64,000 nucleotides of DNA from Polyangium fumosum (lineage in GTDB: Bacteria; Myxococcota_A; Polyangia; Polyangiales; Polyangiaceae), in contig NZ_SSMQ01000029.1 in NCBI RefSeq assembly GCF_005144585.1, positions 62,001 through 126,000 on the forward strand, given 5' to 3'. This document shows positions 54,744 to 63,745 of this stretch, in pieces. Numbering within the stretch: position 1 is the stretch's first letter; each line of letters opens with the position of its first letter. The notes beneath the pieces were generated by a model, which was not told the origin of the DNA, did not search any database, and saw only the letters and a list, made by a program, of their open reading frames with translations. Both the position numbers and the translations under genes were made by a program.

Positions 54744-56104
54744 ACCGCGCTCCTCGCGTTCGGTACGCGCAACACGTGTTTGCGCCGCTCATGGGCTGGG
54801 ATAACGACCGCGTGCGGCAGGCGCTCGAACGGCATGAAGCCGGCGATTTTCGCGAGTCGGCGGACCTCGCGGAAGCACTCTTGACGGACGAGCGGCTCGA
54901 CGGCGCCCTTCAGCAACGGATCGACGGGCTGCTCGCGCTGCCGCTCTCCTTCGAGGTGTCCACCGAGACGGATGACAAAGACGCGGCGGAACTCGCGCAA
55001 CGGGAGGCCGCGGAGGTGTGGTGGCGCTTCTGCCCCGAGCCCGTGCTGCGGGACGTGCTCAAGTGGTTGATCATGCTCGGCGTCGCGGTCGTGCAACTGA
55101 ATTGGACCGAGGAGCGCGGGCAATGGCTGCCCCTGCTCGAAGTCTGGCATCCGCGGGATCTGTGGTTCGATGGGCACGAGGTCACATACAAGGTCGGCAC
55201 TCCGACCACGCAGATCGCGCTTGGCGCGGATCCGCACAAGTGGGCGATCTTCGCGTCGGGGAGCCAGACCCCTTGGATGAACGGCGCCGTTCGGCGGGTG
55301 GCCATGTACTACCTCGCGAAACAACAGATGTTCACGGATTGGGCCCATTACTCCGAGGTCTACGGGCATCCCACGCGCGTCGGTCGGTATCCCGCGGCCC
55401 TCGATGAAGCTGAGGAGACGGCGCGGGAGCGCGACGCGTACCAGGACGCGCTCGTCAACGCAGGGAAATCGCCGGTGATCATGCTCCCGGTGGACATCGA
55501 TAGCGAGGGGAAAGCGGCAGCGGGCTGGGGTTACGAGCTCGTCCAGGCGGACGGCGCGAGCGCGGTCGAGGTGTTCGAGCGCGGGATCCGATACTGCGAC
55601 AGCGCGGCGGCGATGGCGATCCTCCGGCAGACGCTCACCATGGAACCTGCGCCGATCGGCTCGCATGCGCTCGGAAAGGTCCACAACGCGGTCCGGCATG
55701 AGGGGAAGCGGGCGGATACCGAAGGGCTCGCGACGACGGGGCATTTTCAGGTGCTACGGCCGTGGGCGCTGTTCAATTACGGGGACGAACGCCTCGCGCC
55801 GTGGCCGAAGTGGGATACGAGGACGCCGGAGGAGCGCGAGGCGCAAGCCGAGGCCGAAGTGCTCGAAGCACGACGGCGCGCGGACGTGGCGAAAGCTGAG
55901 GCGGAGGCAAAACGCGCTACGGCGGACGCCATCAAGGCGCATGCGGCGGCGGAAGCTGAGGCGCTGAAGTTGCGCGCCGAGTCGCTCGGTACGCTCGCGG
56001 AAGCGCTGGCGAAGCTCGCGGGTGGGTCGGTCGTGGAGCGAATCGACGTCGAGGCGCTCTTCAAAGAGCTGGGGGTGCCGCTGCGCGCTTCGACGGCGGA
56101 GTAG
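54740..56104 (+). CDS. Portal protein, Mu gp29/DUF935 type
   Basis: A 454-residue protein with LLTDERLDGALQQRIDGLLALPLSFE near the start, LIMLGVAVVQLNW, and HPRDLWFD, the DUF935 portal pattern of Mu-like phages. The C-terminal 100 residues form an Ala/Glu-rich helix that would be the tunnel region. ATGA overlap with the terminase stop. Confidence 0.82.
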   Translation: MNRAPRVRYAQHVFAPLMGWDNDRVRQALERHEAGDFRESADLAEALLTDERLDGALQQRIDGLLALPLSFEVSTETDDKDAAELAQREAAEVWWRFCPEPVLRDVLKWLIMLGVAVVQLNWTEERGQWLPLLEVWHPRDLWFDGHEVTYKVGTPTTQIALGADPHKWAIFASGSQTPWMNGAVRRVAMYYLAKQQMFTDWAHYSEVYGHPTRVGRYPAALDEAEETARERDAYQDALVNAGKSPVIMLPVDIDSEGKAAAGWGYELVQADGASAVEVFERGIRYCDSAAAMAILRQTLTMEPAPIGSHALGKVHNAVRHEGKRADTEGLATTGHFQVLRPWALFNYGDERLAPWPKWDTRTPEEREAQAEAEVLEARRRADVAKAEAEAKRATADAIKAHAAAEAEALKLRAESLGTLAEALAKLAGGSVVERIDVEALFKELGVPLRASTAE

Positions 56105-56220
56105 ACGAGGACGGCCAGGGGAAAATCGTCTCGACAGGCAAAAGGTGCTCGAAAGGAGATCTCCGCGTCCTGTTTCCCCCCAAAGGGTGAGGGAAGCCTA
56201 TCCCTCGCTGCGCTGGGTGT

Positions 56221-57276
56221 ATGGCTCGAAACGGTCGCGCAACGCTCCGCCTTGTAGATTTGTCCGGGGATCCGCCCGGCGAGGTGCTGCTCTTCCGCGC
56301 AGGCGTGAACAAATCGTACAAAGGCCTCCTCCTCTTCGATGAGGAAGCCGCGCGCCGCGTCCTCGCTGACTTCGAGGCGCACGGCGCGGAGCTCTTCTTC
56401 GATTACGATCACGCCTCCCTCTTCGGCTTCTCGAAGGGCGCGGGCGAGGCGGCCGCGTGGTTCCGGCCCGAGGTCCGCGAGGGCGCGCTATGGGCCGTCG
56501 AGGTCCGGTGGACCGAGGAGGCCGCGGAGAAGGTGCGGGCGCGGAAGTATCGCTACATTTCGCCCGCGGTCGACTACGAGCTCGATAGCAACCGGATAAC
56601 GCGGCTGATCAACGTCGCGCTGACGAACCTGCCCGCTTCGCACGGGTTACCGCCGCTGATGGCGGCTTCGCAGGGAGCAAAAGGGATGCTGGAAGGCGCG
56701 CTCGCACATATCGCCTCGGCGCTCGGGCTCGATCCCGATTCGGCGAGTGAGGACGACGTGATCAAGGCATTTGACGATCACATGGCCGAGGAAGGCGGCG
56801 ATGAGGGGGACGACGCGTTGAAGGATAGCGACGCGGCGGAGGCCCTCGCGCAGATCCGCATGCTGACCGGGAAGGCGACGACGCGCGAGGCGCTCGCTAC
56901 CGCGGCCGAGGAGCTGCAAGCGGCGCGCGCGTCGGCCATCGAGGACGAGATCGGCGCGCTCGTGGACCGTGGCATCGCGGCGAAGCTCATCCCCGAGGCC
57001 GGGCGGGAGGCATTCGTCAAGCTCGGCCGGAAGGACCTCGACGCGTTGCGGGAACTCGTCGGGAGCACGGGCGAGGATCCCGAGCGGGAGAAGCCGAAAA
57101 AGGAACCGCCGAAGGGCGATCCCCCGAAGAAACCGGCGGCGAGGCCCTCCCCTCCGGCAAACCGCTACCAGCAAGCGAGCCTCGCGGCGCGTACGCGGCG
57201 AAATGGCGAGTTCGATCTCCAGGTGGCGAAAACCCTGCGGATCGATCCCGCCGCGATGGACGACGGCGACGATTGA
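56221..57276 (+). CDS. Prohead protease, Mu gpI-like
   Basis: A 351-residue protein. The N-terminal part carries AELFFDYDHASLFG, YRYISPAVDYE and LTNLPASHGLPPLMAAS, the gpI protease pattern; cleavage releases a C-terminal scaffold, here an acidic/Lys-Pro-rich region with a coiled coil. A 116-base gap with a GC-rich hairpin separates it from the portal. The start follows no strong ribosome site. Confidence 0.8.
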   Translation: MARNGRATLRLVDLSGDPPGEVLLFRAGVNKSYKGLLLFDEEAARRVLADFEAHGAELFFDYDHASLFGFSKGAGEAAAWFRPEVREGALWAVEVRWTEEAAEKVRARKYRYISPAVDYELDSNRITRLINVALTNLPASHGLPPLMAASQGAKGMLEGALAHIASALGLDPDSASEDDVIKAFDDHMAEEGGDEGDDALKDSDAAEALAQIRMLTGKATTREALATAAEELQAARASAIEDEIGALVDRGIAAKLIPEAGREAFVKLGRKDLDALRELVGSTGEDPEREKPKKEPPKGDPPKKPAARPSPPANRYQQASLAARTRRNGEFDLQVAKTLRIDPAAMDDGDD

Positions 57277-57288
57277 AGGAGCTGGCTC

Positions 57289-57702
57289 ATGGTCCGTGAC
57301 GTCAAGCGATACGGGATCGGCGTCTGCGTCGAGCGGCTCGCGCCGGGGATGAAGGCCGGCGCGGTGATCGAGGAAGGCAATATCGTCTGCGTGGATGCCT
57401 CGGGCTACGCGGTCGAGGCGGGCGAAGCCGCGGACCTTCGGCCGGTCGGGCGGGCCTGCGAGACGAAAGACAACAGCGCGGGCCAGGACGGCGCCGAGCG
57501 GATCAACTGCGAGCCGGGGACTTATCTGCTCCAGAATTCGAGCGGGGCCGACGTGGTCACCATGGCCGATTTCCTGAAGGACGTGTTCTTCGTGAACGGG
57601 GGCCGCGTCGCGAAGACCAGCGGAGGCGGCAAACGCTCGGTAGCGGGGAAGATGATGGGGCTCGACGGGGGCCGCGTGGCGGTCTCGATCGGTCCGCGGT
57701 GA
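57289..57702 (+). CDS. Head decoration protein
   Basis: A 137-residue beta-rich protein with GAVIEEGNIVCVDASGYAVEAGEAADLRPVGRA, which resembles the capsid decoration/fibre (DUF2190-like) fold usually encoded between protease and major capsid genes of Mu-like phages. AAGGAG precedes its ATG. Confidence 0.6.
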   Translation: MVRDVKRYGIGVCVERLAPGMKAGAVIEEGNIVCVDASGYAVEAGEAADLRPVGRACETKDNSAGQDGAERINCEPGTYLLQNSSGADVVTMADFLKDVFFVNGGRVAKTSGGGKRSVAGKMMGLDGGRVAVSIGPR

Positions 57703-57720
57703 CGCGAGGAAGGGCGTTCG

Positions 57721-58668
57721 ATGATCATCACGCGTTCAAGCCTGCGGGCGATGTTCAAGGGCTTCCAAATCCTCTTCAAGAGCGGGATGGGCATGGCGGA
57801 GCCCTGGGGCTCGAAGGTCGCCCGCACGTTGCCGAGCACGGGCGAGGAGGAAACTTACTCTTGGCTGACCGCGATCCCGGGCCTTCGGCATTGGGTCGGC
57901 CCGCGCGTGGTCGAGAACCTCCGATCGCGTAGCTTCACGATCAAAAACAAGCCCTTTGAGAAGACCCTCGGCGTCGAGCGGGAGAAGATCGAGGACGACA
58001 AATACGGGATGTACGGCGATTACGCGAGCCTGCTCGGGCAGCAGGCCGCGAAGCATCCCGACGACTGCATCGCGCCGATCCTCCTCTACGGGGAGCAAGC
58101 GAGTTACCTCGATCCTCTCGTCGGGCCGGTCTCCCTCGTCGTCTACGATGGCCAGCCTGTCTTTTCCGAGGTGCATCCGGTCGACCAAGACGATCCGGAT
58201 TCGCCCGTCCAGGCCAACTATTACCCCTCGGGGATGGCCCTCACGCCCGAGAATTACGAGCTCGTCCGCGCGAACATGCGGTCGCTCGTCGACGTGAACG
58301 GGCGGCGCATCGGGATCAAGCCGGACACGCTGATCGTGAGCCCGCAGAAGGAGGGCGCGGCGAAGCGGATCGTGGAAGCCGAGACGATCGCCCGCGGCGG
58401 CGCGCAGGAGGACAACATCAATCAGGGGACGGCCGAGGTGCTCGTGATCGATGAGCTGAGCGATTCGCCGGGGGTCTGGTTCCTCGCCATGCTCAAGAAT
58501 CAGTTGATGCGGCCGATCATCTGGCAGGAACGGCAGAAGCCGCGATTTCAGGCGCTCATGAACGGGAGCGAATACGCGTTCGTGAATAACCAATACCTCG
58601 CGGGGGTCGACTGCCGGGGCAACGCGGCTCCGGCCGTCTGGCAGAGCATCGCGAAGTGTCGCCCGTAG
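57721..58668 (+). CDS. Major capsid protein, Mu gpT-like
   Basis: A 315-residue protein with the gpT order: N-terminal LRAMFKGFQILFKSGM, WLTAIPGLRHWVGPRVVENL, FTIKNKPFEKTLGVEREKIEDDKYGMY, and C-terminal RPIIWQERQKPRF. It forms the capsid shell. Position directly after decoration protein confirms it. Confidence 0.88.
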   Translation: MIITRSSLRAMFKGFQILFKSGMGMAEPWGSKVARTLPSTGEEETYSWLTAIPGLRHWVGPRVVENLRSRSFTIKNKPFEKTLGVEREKIEDDKYGMYGDYASLLGQQAAKHPDDCIAPILLYGEQASYLDPLVGPVSLVVYDGQPVFSEVHPVDQDDPDSPVQANYYPSGMALTPENYELVRANMRSLVDVNGRRIGIKPDTLIVSPQKEGAAKRIVEAETIARGGAQEDNINQGTAEVLVIDELSDSPGVWFLAMLKNQLMRPIIWQERQKPRFQALMNGSEYAFVNNQYLAGVDCRGNAAPAVWQSIAKCRP

Positions 58669-58685
58669 GGCCGGAGGAAAGGACG

Positions 58686-59009
58686 ATGATTATCGTTACG
58701 TGTGTTCCGCCTCCTGGATATGATTCCTACCGCTGCGGGTGGCGCGAAGAAGAGCGCGACGGCAGGAAGGTCCGGATCGGGCTCTGCTGGAAGGCTGGGG
58801 CGACCGAGCTCCCGGATGATGCGCTGACGCGCGAGCAGATCGAAATGCTGAAGCGCGATCCCGGGAAGCGGATCACGGTGCGGGAGCTGCCGGGCGTCGA
58901 GCACGGGCGCGAGGCGCGCGGGAAGGCGTCGCCCGAGGCAAAGGGCAAGGCGTCGAAGGAGAGCGGCGAGGAGAAGGGCCCGAGCATGGCCGCGACGGGG
59001 GAGACGTGA
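58686..59009 (+). CDS. Mu gp35-like head-tail region protein
   Basis: A 107-residue protein with a folded N-terminus (YDSYRCGWREEERDGRKVRIGLCW) and a Lys/Glu-rich tail. Its place between capsid and DUF1320 genes matches the small unknown protein of Mu-like head operons. GGAGGAAAGG precedes the ATG at 58686. Confidence 0.5.
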   Translation: MIIVTCVPPPGYDSYRCGWREEERDGRKVRIGLCWKAGATELPDDALTREQIEMLKRDPGKRITVRELPGVEHGREARGKASPEAKGKASKESGEEKGPSMAATGET

Positions 59010-59431
59010 ACGCGTACGCCTCGCTTTCGCAACTGTACGCGCTCGGCGTGAATGCGGAGGCGCTGGCTCGCGTGCCGGTGGCGGACCAACTCGAAGGGAT
59101 CGAGGCCGCTTCGCGCAAGGTGGACACGTACCTCGCGGACCTGCATCCGCCGCTTGCGGTGTTCACCGGGGCGATCGTCGAAGCGACGGCGGCGATTGCT
59201 GCCTACATGCTCATGTCCGCTTCGGGCTTCGATCCCGAGCACGACGATTCCAAGAACCTGCGGCAGAGATACCTCGACCAAATTCACTGGCTCGAAGGGC
59301 TCGACGGCGGGAAAAAGCTGCCGGGCGTTGTGGGGCAGTCGGGGGTGGGAGGCCGACTGCTCGGGCCTCGTGTGCGCGCGGCGGAGCTGCGCGGGTGGGA
59401 ACGTGGATGGCGAGGAGGGCGGCGGCCATGA
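59006..59431 (+). CDS. Head-tail connector, Mu gp36/DUF1320 type
   Basis: A 141-residue protein beginning NAYASLSQLYALGVNAEALARV, with DTYLADLHPPL and YMLMSASGFDP, the DUF1320 helical connector pattern. Starts with GTG overlapping the preceding stop (GTGA) and ends in ATGA with the next gene. Confidence 0.7.
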   Translation: MNAYASLSQLYALGVNAEALARVPVADQLEGIEAASRKVDTYLADLHPPLAVFTGAIVEATAAIAAYMLMSASGFDPEHDDSKNLRQRYLDQIHWLEGLDGGKKLPGVVGQSGVGGRLLGPRVRAAELRGWERGWRGGRRP

Positions 59432-59883
59432 AGCTGTCACGGGTCGCGGGTCGCGGGCTGCTCGAAATGGCGAAGGGGCTTCGAGGTCTCTCGAAGGGAT
59501 CGCATCAAACCGAGGTGCAAAGGACCCTCGGCAAAGAGGCTGTCGAGCTCGTGCGGGATGGCATCGAGGCCGGCCGCTCGCCCGATGGGGACGCCTGGCC
59601 AAAGCGGGCGGCGGATGGCGCGCTCGCGCTACAGCCGCTCGCGGCGCACGTCGAGTATCGTCCGCTTCCGCCGAACCCCTTTGAATGCGCGGTCGAGGTG
59701 CGGGTGAATCACTGGACCGCGCATTTCGCGCAACGCGGGACGCTTCAGCATGGGGTCATCCATAACCCCGAGCGGCCGCTCGTTCCGGATGGGCAACCCC
59801 CTCCGGGGTGGATTGCGCGCATCCGCGCGGGCGTCGGCGTCGCCTTTTCCGCCGCGGTGCGGCGCGCGGTCAAGGGGGAATGA
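59428..59883 (+). CDS. Tail-completion/virion morphogenesis protein
   Basis: A 151-residue protein (ATG 59428 in the ATGA overlap; GAGGAGGG upstream). Contains LVRDGIEAGRSPDGDAWPKRA and FAQRGTLQHG, the gpG/HK97 gp10-like pattern of head-tail completion proteins. Ends in ATGA with the next gene. Confidence 0.6.
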   Translation: MKLSRVAGRGLLEMAKGLRGLSKGSHQTEVQRTLGKEAVELVRDGIEAGRSPDGDAWPKRAADGALALQPLAAHVEYRPLPPNPFECAVEVRVNHWTAHFAQRGTLQHGVIHNPERPLVPDGQPPPGWIARIRAGVGVAFSAAVRRAVKGE

Positions 59884-60389
59884 TGGGCGGCTGGGACGAG
59901 ACGAGCCTCGGGCGATTCGCCAAGGAGCTCCATGCGAAAATGAACGTCGAGGGCCTCGATCTTGCGATCGGAAAAGACGAGGGGCGCGGGCTCGCCTCGC
60001 CCGCGCGGCTGATCGTCTCGGTGCCGGAACATGAGGACCTCGAACCTCCGGCGCAGCAAGGCGGCGTGGGGAAACACATCTGCGAGGATCGCGTGATCGA
60101 AGCGACGTTCACGGTCTGGGGGAGCTCGCCCGTCGAGGCGGAAAGCGTCTACCTCCGCCTGTTGCAATCGGTGCGGGAGCTCGGGGTGAGCCGACGGGCG
60201 CGTGGTTATGGGCGCGTGCAGTGGATCGCGGGGGCCGGGCGCGCGGGTTCGGCGGGGGTCAAGGTGGTCGTCCCGATGTCGATCCGCCTTCCGGTGGTGG
60301 ACGTCGAGCTGCGGCATGCGCTGATCTTGAAAGCCTCGGCCGAGGGGGAAACGGCTGCGCCCGATGGCTCGAAACGTGAGGGGTTCTGA
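59880..60389 (+). CDS. Tail-terminator-like protein
   Basis: A 169-residue protein with a beta-rich centre (VIEATFTVWGSSPVEAESVYLRLL) typical of tail terminators. The position just before the sheath gene fits Mu gp37-type proteins. Second ATG three bases later is an alternative start. Confidence 0.5.
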   Translation: MMGGWDETSLGRFAKELHAKMNVEGLDLAIGKDEGRGLASPARLIVSVPEHEDLEPPAQQGGVGKHICEDRVIEATFTVWGSSPVEAESVYLRLLQSVRELGVSRRARGYGRVQWIAGAGRAGSAGVKVVVPMSIRLPVVDVELRHALILKASAEGETAAPDGSKREGF

Positions 60390-62437
60390 TGCCGAGCGCT
60401 GAGATCACGTTTACTGAATTCGGACCGGCGGGCGAGCCGGCATCCGCTGCGCGGGTGGTCGCCAAGGTCGGCGTCTGCGCGGCGGGCTCGACGAATGCCG
60501 TCTATGCGTTCGATGTGCCTTCGCCCGTCGCGAAAGCGCTCGGCGAGGGGCCGCTGACGGAAGCGACGGCGCAAGCGGTGCGCGTGTCCAAGCAGCGCAC
60601 GCTCGCGGTCCCCATCGAGGCGAGTATTCCGGGCGTGCTCGGGCCGATCACGCAATCCGGTCCGGGGCCGGCGCTCCTGCTCTCGGGCGCACCGACGGAT
60701 ACGGCGGCCGTGCGGGTGCGGGTCACGAAGAGTGGGGCGCAGGGCGTCGGGCGATTCCGCGTCTCGATCTCGGGGACGGCGGCCGGCGCAGCGGTCGTTC
60801 CACGGTTCGGAACGGAGCTCGTGATCCCGACGCGCAAGGCGGCCGAGGTGACGGGCACGCGGGATCTATCACGGCTCACGTACGCGAAACCGGCGCAGAT
60901 TCGCGGGGACAAAGACCTCGGGGCCTCGGGCCTCTACGGGTCCGGGGGCTTGCTCGATGGGAAGGACATCGAGGCCAAGATCAACGGCACTGAGGTGACG
61001 TGCGTGATCGAGGCCCCGAAGGACGCGGTCGCGCTGCTCGCGCAATTGTCGAACGCCTTTTCCGCGAGCGTGTTCTCACTCGGTGCCGGCGCGCGGCTCG
61101 TGTGGGTCTCGAAGGCGATCGGGAAGGCGGCGACGATCGAGCTCCTCGGCGGCTCTGCGCTCGGCGCGCTCGGCCTGGTGGTCGGTTTGAAGCAAGGCGA
61201 GGCGGGGGATCTCGACGGGGCGATGCTCGATTTGCAGGAGGACACGGGGGAGGCTCAAACCGTCGAATTCAAGGATCCTCCTGCTGATCCCGCGGCGGTC
61301 GTCGCTGCGCTCGGGAAGGTCAAGAACGTCGCTGCGTCGCTCGTAGCTCCGGCCTCGAAGCTGCGGCTTGCGAGCCTCACGGTTGGCGAGGGGTCTGCGC
61401 TGGCGATCCTCGGCGGAAGCGCGCTCGAATTACTCGGGCTTCCGAAAGCGGATGTGAAGGGCCGCGAAGCGGACCATACGATTCCGGGCGTCGGCGTGAC
61501 GATCCAGTTTCCGGCGGCGTCGTTCGTCAAGGATACCGAATACGCCTTTGCCTGCTATGCGCCGGGGTTCTCGGTCGAGGCCGTGATCGAGGCGCTCGAC
61601 AAGCTCGTCCAGGTGAAGGCGGATTTCCGGATCCTGCATGTCGCTGGCGAGCTCGCGGACGCCGCGGAAACGCGGGCGCTCGCGGAGGCCCTCGACACGA
61701 AGATCGCGGAGCTCGAAGCGCTGAAGCGGCCGATCGTCGCGATCATCGGCGCGCCCCTCGGCGAGACGGACGAGGCGCTCGCGGAAGCCTTCGAGGGCTT
61801 CGCGTCGCGCCGGGTGTGCGTCTGCGCCCGCGGCGCGTGGCTGCGCGGTGGGACGCTCCAAGGGTCGTTCTTGCGCTCGCAATCGTGGGCGGCCGCGTAC
61901 AAGGCTGCGGCGATGCGGTTCTCGTCGGATCTCGGCAACCACGATGACGGGCCGTTGAAGGAAGTCGACGCGCTTCCCGTGGACGAGGGGCTCGCGACGG
62001 TGAAGCTCCGGGCCGCGCGGCTCACGGTCATGGATACGAGCGGGGGAAACGTGTACTTCGCCCGCGGGCTCACGATGGCGGACGAACGGAGCCGTTATCG
62101 GGATCTGAACGTGACGCGCGTCATGATCGAGGCATACCTCGCGGCGCAGCCGGTCCTCGACAACGAGATCAACAACGATCCACCGCTGCACGAGGACGGC
62201 ACGCTCGAAACGAACACCGCGGGCGCGATCGACCGAGCGGTCACGAATGCCCTGGCAAGCGCGCTGATGCCCGACCACGCGAGCGCTGTCCGGGCGCGTG
62301 TCATCCGCACGGACAACATCTTCGAGACGAACTTCCTTCGGGCGACGATGACCGTTGTCCCGCGGGGGCAAATCTACGGGGTCTCGGCTGAACTCGGGCC
62401 GGGCCTGTTGACCGACAACGAGGAGGAAGGCGGCTGA
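60389..62437 (+). CDS. Contractile tail sheath protein, DUF2586-like, with duplicated insert
   Basis: A 682-residue protein, longer than Mu gpL (about 495). The C-terminal half has RRVCVCARGAWLRGG, GNVYFARGLTM and FLRATMTVVPRG, the sheath domain closing the contractile tube. The middle holds two related segments (about 194-268 and 292-360) each ending in GGSALG/ELLGL, which suggest a duplicated surface domain. It marks the phage as contractile-tailed. Confidence 0.72.
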   Translation: MPSAEITFTEFGPAGEPASAARVVAKVGVCAAGSTNAVYAFDVPSPVAKALGEGPLTEATAQAVRVSKQRTLAVPIEASIPGVLGPITQSGPGPALLLSGAPTDTAAVRVRVTKSGAQGVGRFRVSISGTAAGAAVVPRFGTELVIPTRKAAEVTGTRDLSRLTYAKPAQIRGDKDLGASGLYGSGGLLDGKDIEAKINGTEVTCVIEAPKDAVALLAQLSNAFSASVFSLGAGARLVWVSKAIGKAATIELLGGSALGALGLVVGLKQGEAGDLDGAMLDLQEDTGEAQTVEFKDPPADPAAVVAALGKVKNVAASLVAPASKLRLASLTVGEGSALAILGGSALELLGLPKADVKGREADHTIPGVGVTIQFPAASFVKDTEYAFACYAPGFSVEAVIEALDKLVQVKADFRILHVAGELADAAETRALAEALDTKIAELEALKRPIVAIIGAPLGETDEALAEAFEGFASRRVCVCARGAWLRGGTLQGSFLRSQSWAAAYKAAAMRFSSDLGNHDDGPLKEVDALPVDEGLATVKLRAARLTVMDTSGGNVYFARGLTMADERSRYRDLNVTRVMIEAYLAAQPVLDNEINNDPPLHEDGTLETNTAGAIDRAVTNALASALMPDHASAVRARVIRTDNIFETNFLRATMTVVPRGQIYGVSAELGPGLLTDNEEEGG

Positions 62438-62438
62438 G

Positions 62439-62897
62439 ATGGGGCAAACCGTGACGACTCCGCGCGGGGAATTCGCTCATGATGATCTCACGATCACGGC
62501 GATCCTCCACAACGGCAAGCGGCACACGTTCACCACGTGTTCATCGCTGACCTATGGCAATGGCCTGTCCTCCAGCACCGTCGGCGGGACGCAACCCGGG
62601 CCGAAGGCGCACGGGGGCCGGAAGGCCGAGCCGAAGTGCGAGATGGAGGTTTCGCGAGGCGAGGAGGACGAGCTGCGCGGGAAGCAGGGAGACGGCTGGA
62701 TCTATCGGACGGTGGATCTGCAAATCGTTTATTCGCTCCCGGGCCGGCCGGACATCATCGATCGCGTGGAGACGTGGCTGCCGCTTGGGGATGAGACCTC
62801 TTCGCAGGCCGGGGATCCCTCGATGACGAAGCTCGAAGGGAATTGCCTCAAGGTGATCAAGAACGGGATCGATCCATTCAAGAAGCCGAGGAGCTGA
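62439..62897 (+). CDS. Tail tube protein
   Basis: A 152-residue beta-rich protein (FAHDDLTITAILHNGKRHTFTTCSSLTYGNG...) immediately after the sheath, as Mu gpM. Expected to stack inside the sheath. Confidence 0.65.
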   Translation: MGQTVTTPRGEFAHDDLTITAILHNGKRHTFTTCSSLTYGNGLSSSTVGGTQPGPKAHGGRKAEPKCEMEVSRGEEDELRGKQGDGWIYRTVDLQIVYSLPGRPDIIDRVETWLPLGDETSSQAGDPSMTKLEGNCLKVIKNGIDPFKKPRS

Positions 62898-62903
62898 GCG
62901 AAC

Positions 62904-63593
62904 ATGCGCAAGCTGACGGATGACGTACGGGCAGAGCTCCGCCGGACGCACGGCGGGGATCTGCGGGTGATCGAGGTCGAGGGACACGAGGGGCTCGCCC
63001 TCGTGGTGAAGCCCCCGGATCGGAAGGCGTGGGCAGCGGCGTTCGATGGCCTTGCAAAGCCGGCCGGGCGCGTGGATGCGCTCCATAATCTGCTCGTCGA
63101 CTGCGTGGTGTGGCCCGAGGCGGCCGCGCTGCCGGCGGTGCTGGACGAGGTGCCGGCGCTGCCGGAGCTCGTGTGGCCCGTGCTCGCGGGGCTCGCGGGG
63201 GCGCCCGAGGACGAGCTGCAAGCCATGCCGCTGTTGAAGCTCGGGGCCGAGGAGCGCGCCGAGCTCGCGGCGGCAGGCCTGACTGAGGGCAGGCTCGCGG
63301 AACTCGCGGCGACCGCGCGAGGGCCCTCGCAACGGGTCGCGGTGCGCATGCCGACGGGACTCTGGCTGTTGAAGTGTCCGAGTTCCGCGCATTATGCGGC
63401 GTCGCGGCGGCTGAGCGCGCAGGGCAAGGTCTTCGAGGGGCTCTATCGCCTCTCGCTCAACGCGATCGAATGGCCGACGGCTGAAGCCGTGGCGGCGGTG
63501 TTCGAGCGTGCGCCGGGGCTCGCGAGCGCCGTCGGCGAGGTGGTGATGGAGCTAGCCGGCGCGGAGGCAAAGCTTCGCGTGGGGGGGATCTGA
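62904..63593 (+). CDS. Tail assembly chaperone, short form
   Basis: A 229-residue helical protein between tube and tape measure, the position of the Mu gp41 / lambda gpG-type chaperone. It ends in ...RVGGI and a stop. The stop is preceded by a run of seven G (63581-63587), a classical slippery site where a -1 shift would give the long form. Confidence 0.7.
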   Translation: MRKLTDDVRAELRRTHGGDLRVIEVEGHEGLALVVKPPDRKAWAAAFDGLAKPAGRVDALHNLLVDCVVWPEAAALPAVLDEVPALPELVWPVLAGLAGAPEDELQAMPLLKLGAEERAELAAAGLTEGRLAELAATARGPSQRVAVRMPTGLWLLKCPSSAHYAASRRLSAQGKVFEGLYRLSLNAIEWPTAEAVAAVFERAPGLASAVGEVVMELAGAEAKLRVGGI

Positions 63594-63745
63594 GCCTGCT
63601 GCGACAGGCGCGGACAGATTTGGGCCTGGTCGCAGACGGGCTCGTCGAGCTTAGCGGCGCGGACGCGGACGCGGAACCGGCACGCGCTGCGGCGCTCACA
63701 ATCGCGGCGTTTCTCTACTCCAACATCCGATGGCCTGACCTATGA
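63587..63745 (+). CDS. Tail assembly chaperone, -1 frameshift extension
   Basis: Continuing in the -1 frame after the G7 run gives DLSLLRQARTDLGLVADGLVEL and ends IRWPDL, with no start codon of its own at the expected place. The stop overlaps the tape-measure ATG (ATGA). This is the lambda gpGT-like fusion product, made by ribosomal slippage. Confidence 0.65.
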   Translation, partial: DLSLLRQARTDLGLVADGLVELSGADADAEPARAAALTIAAFLYSNIRWPDL

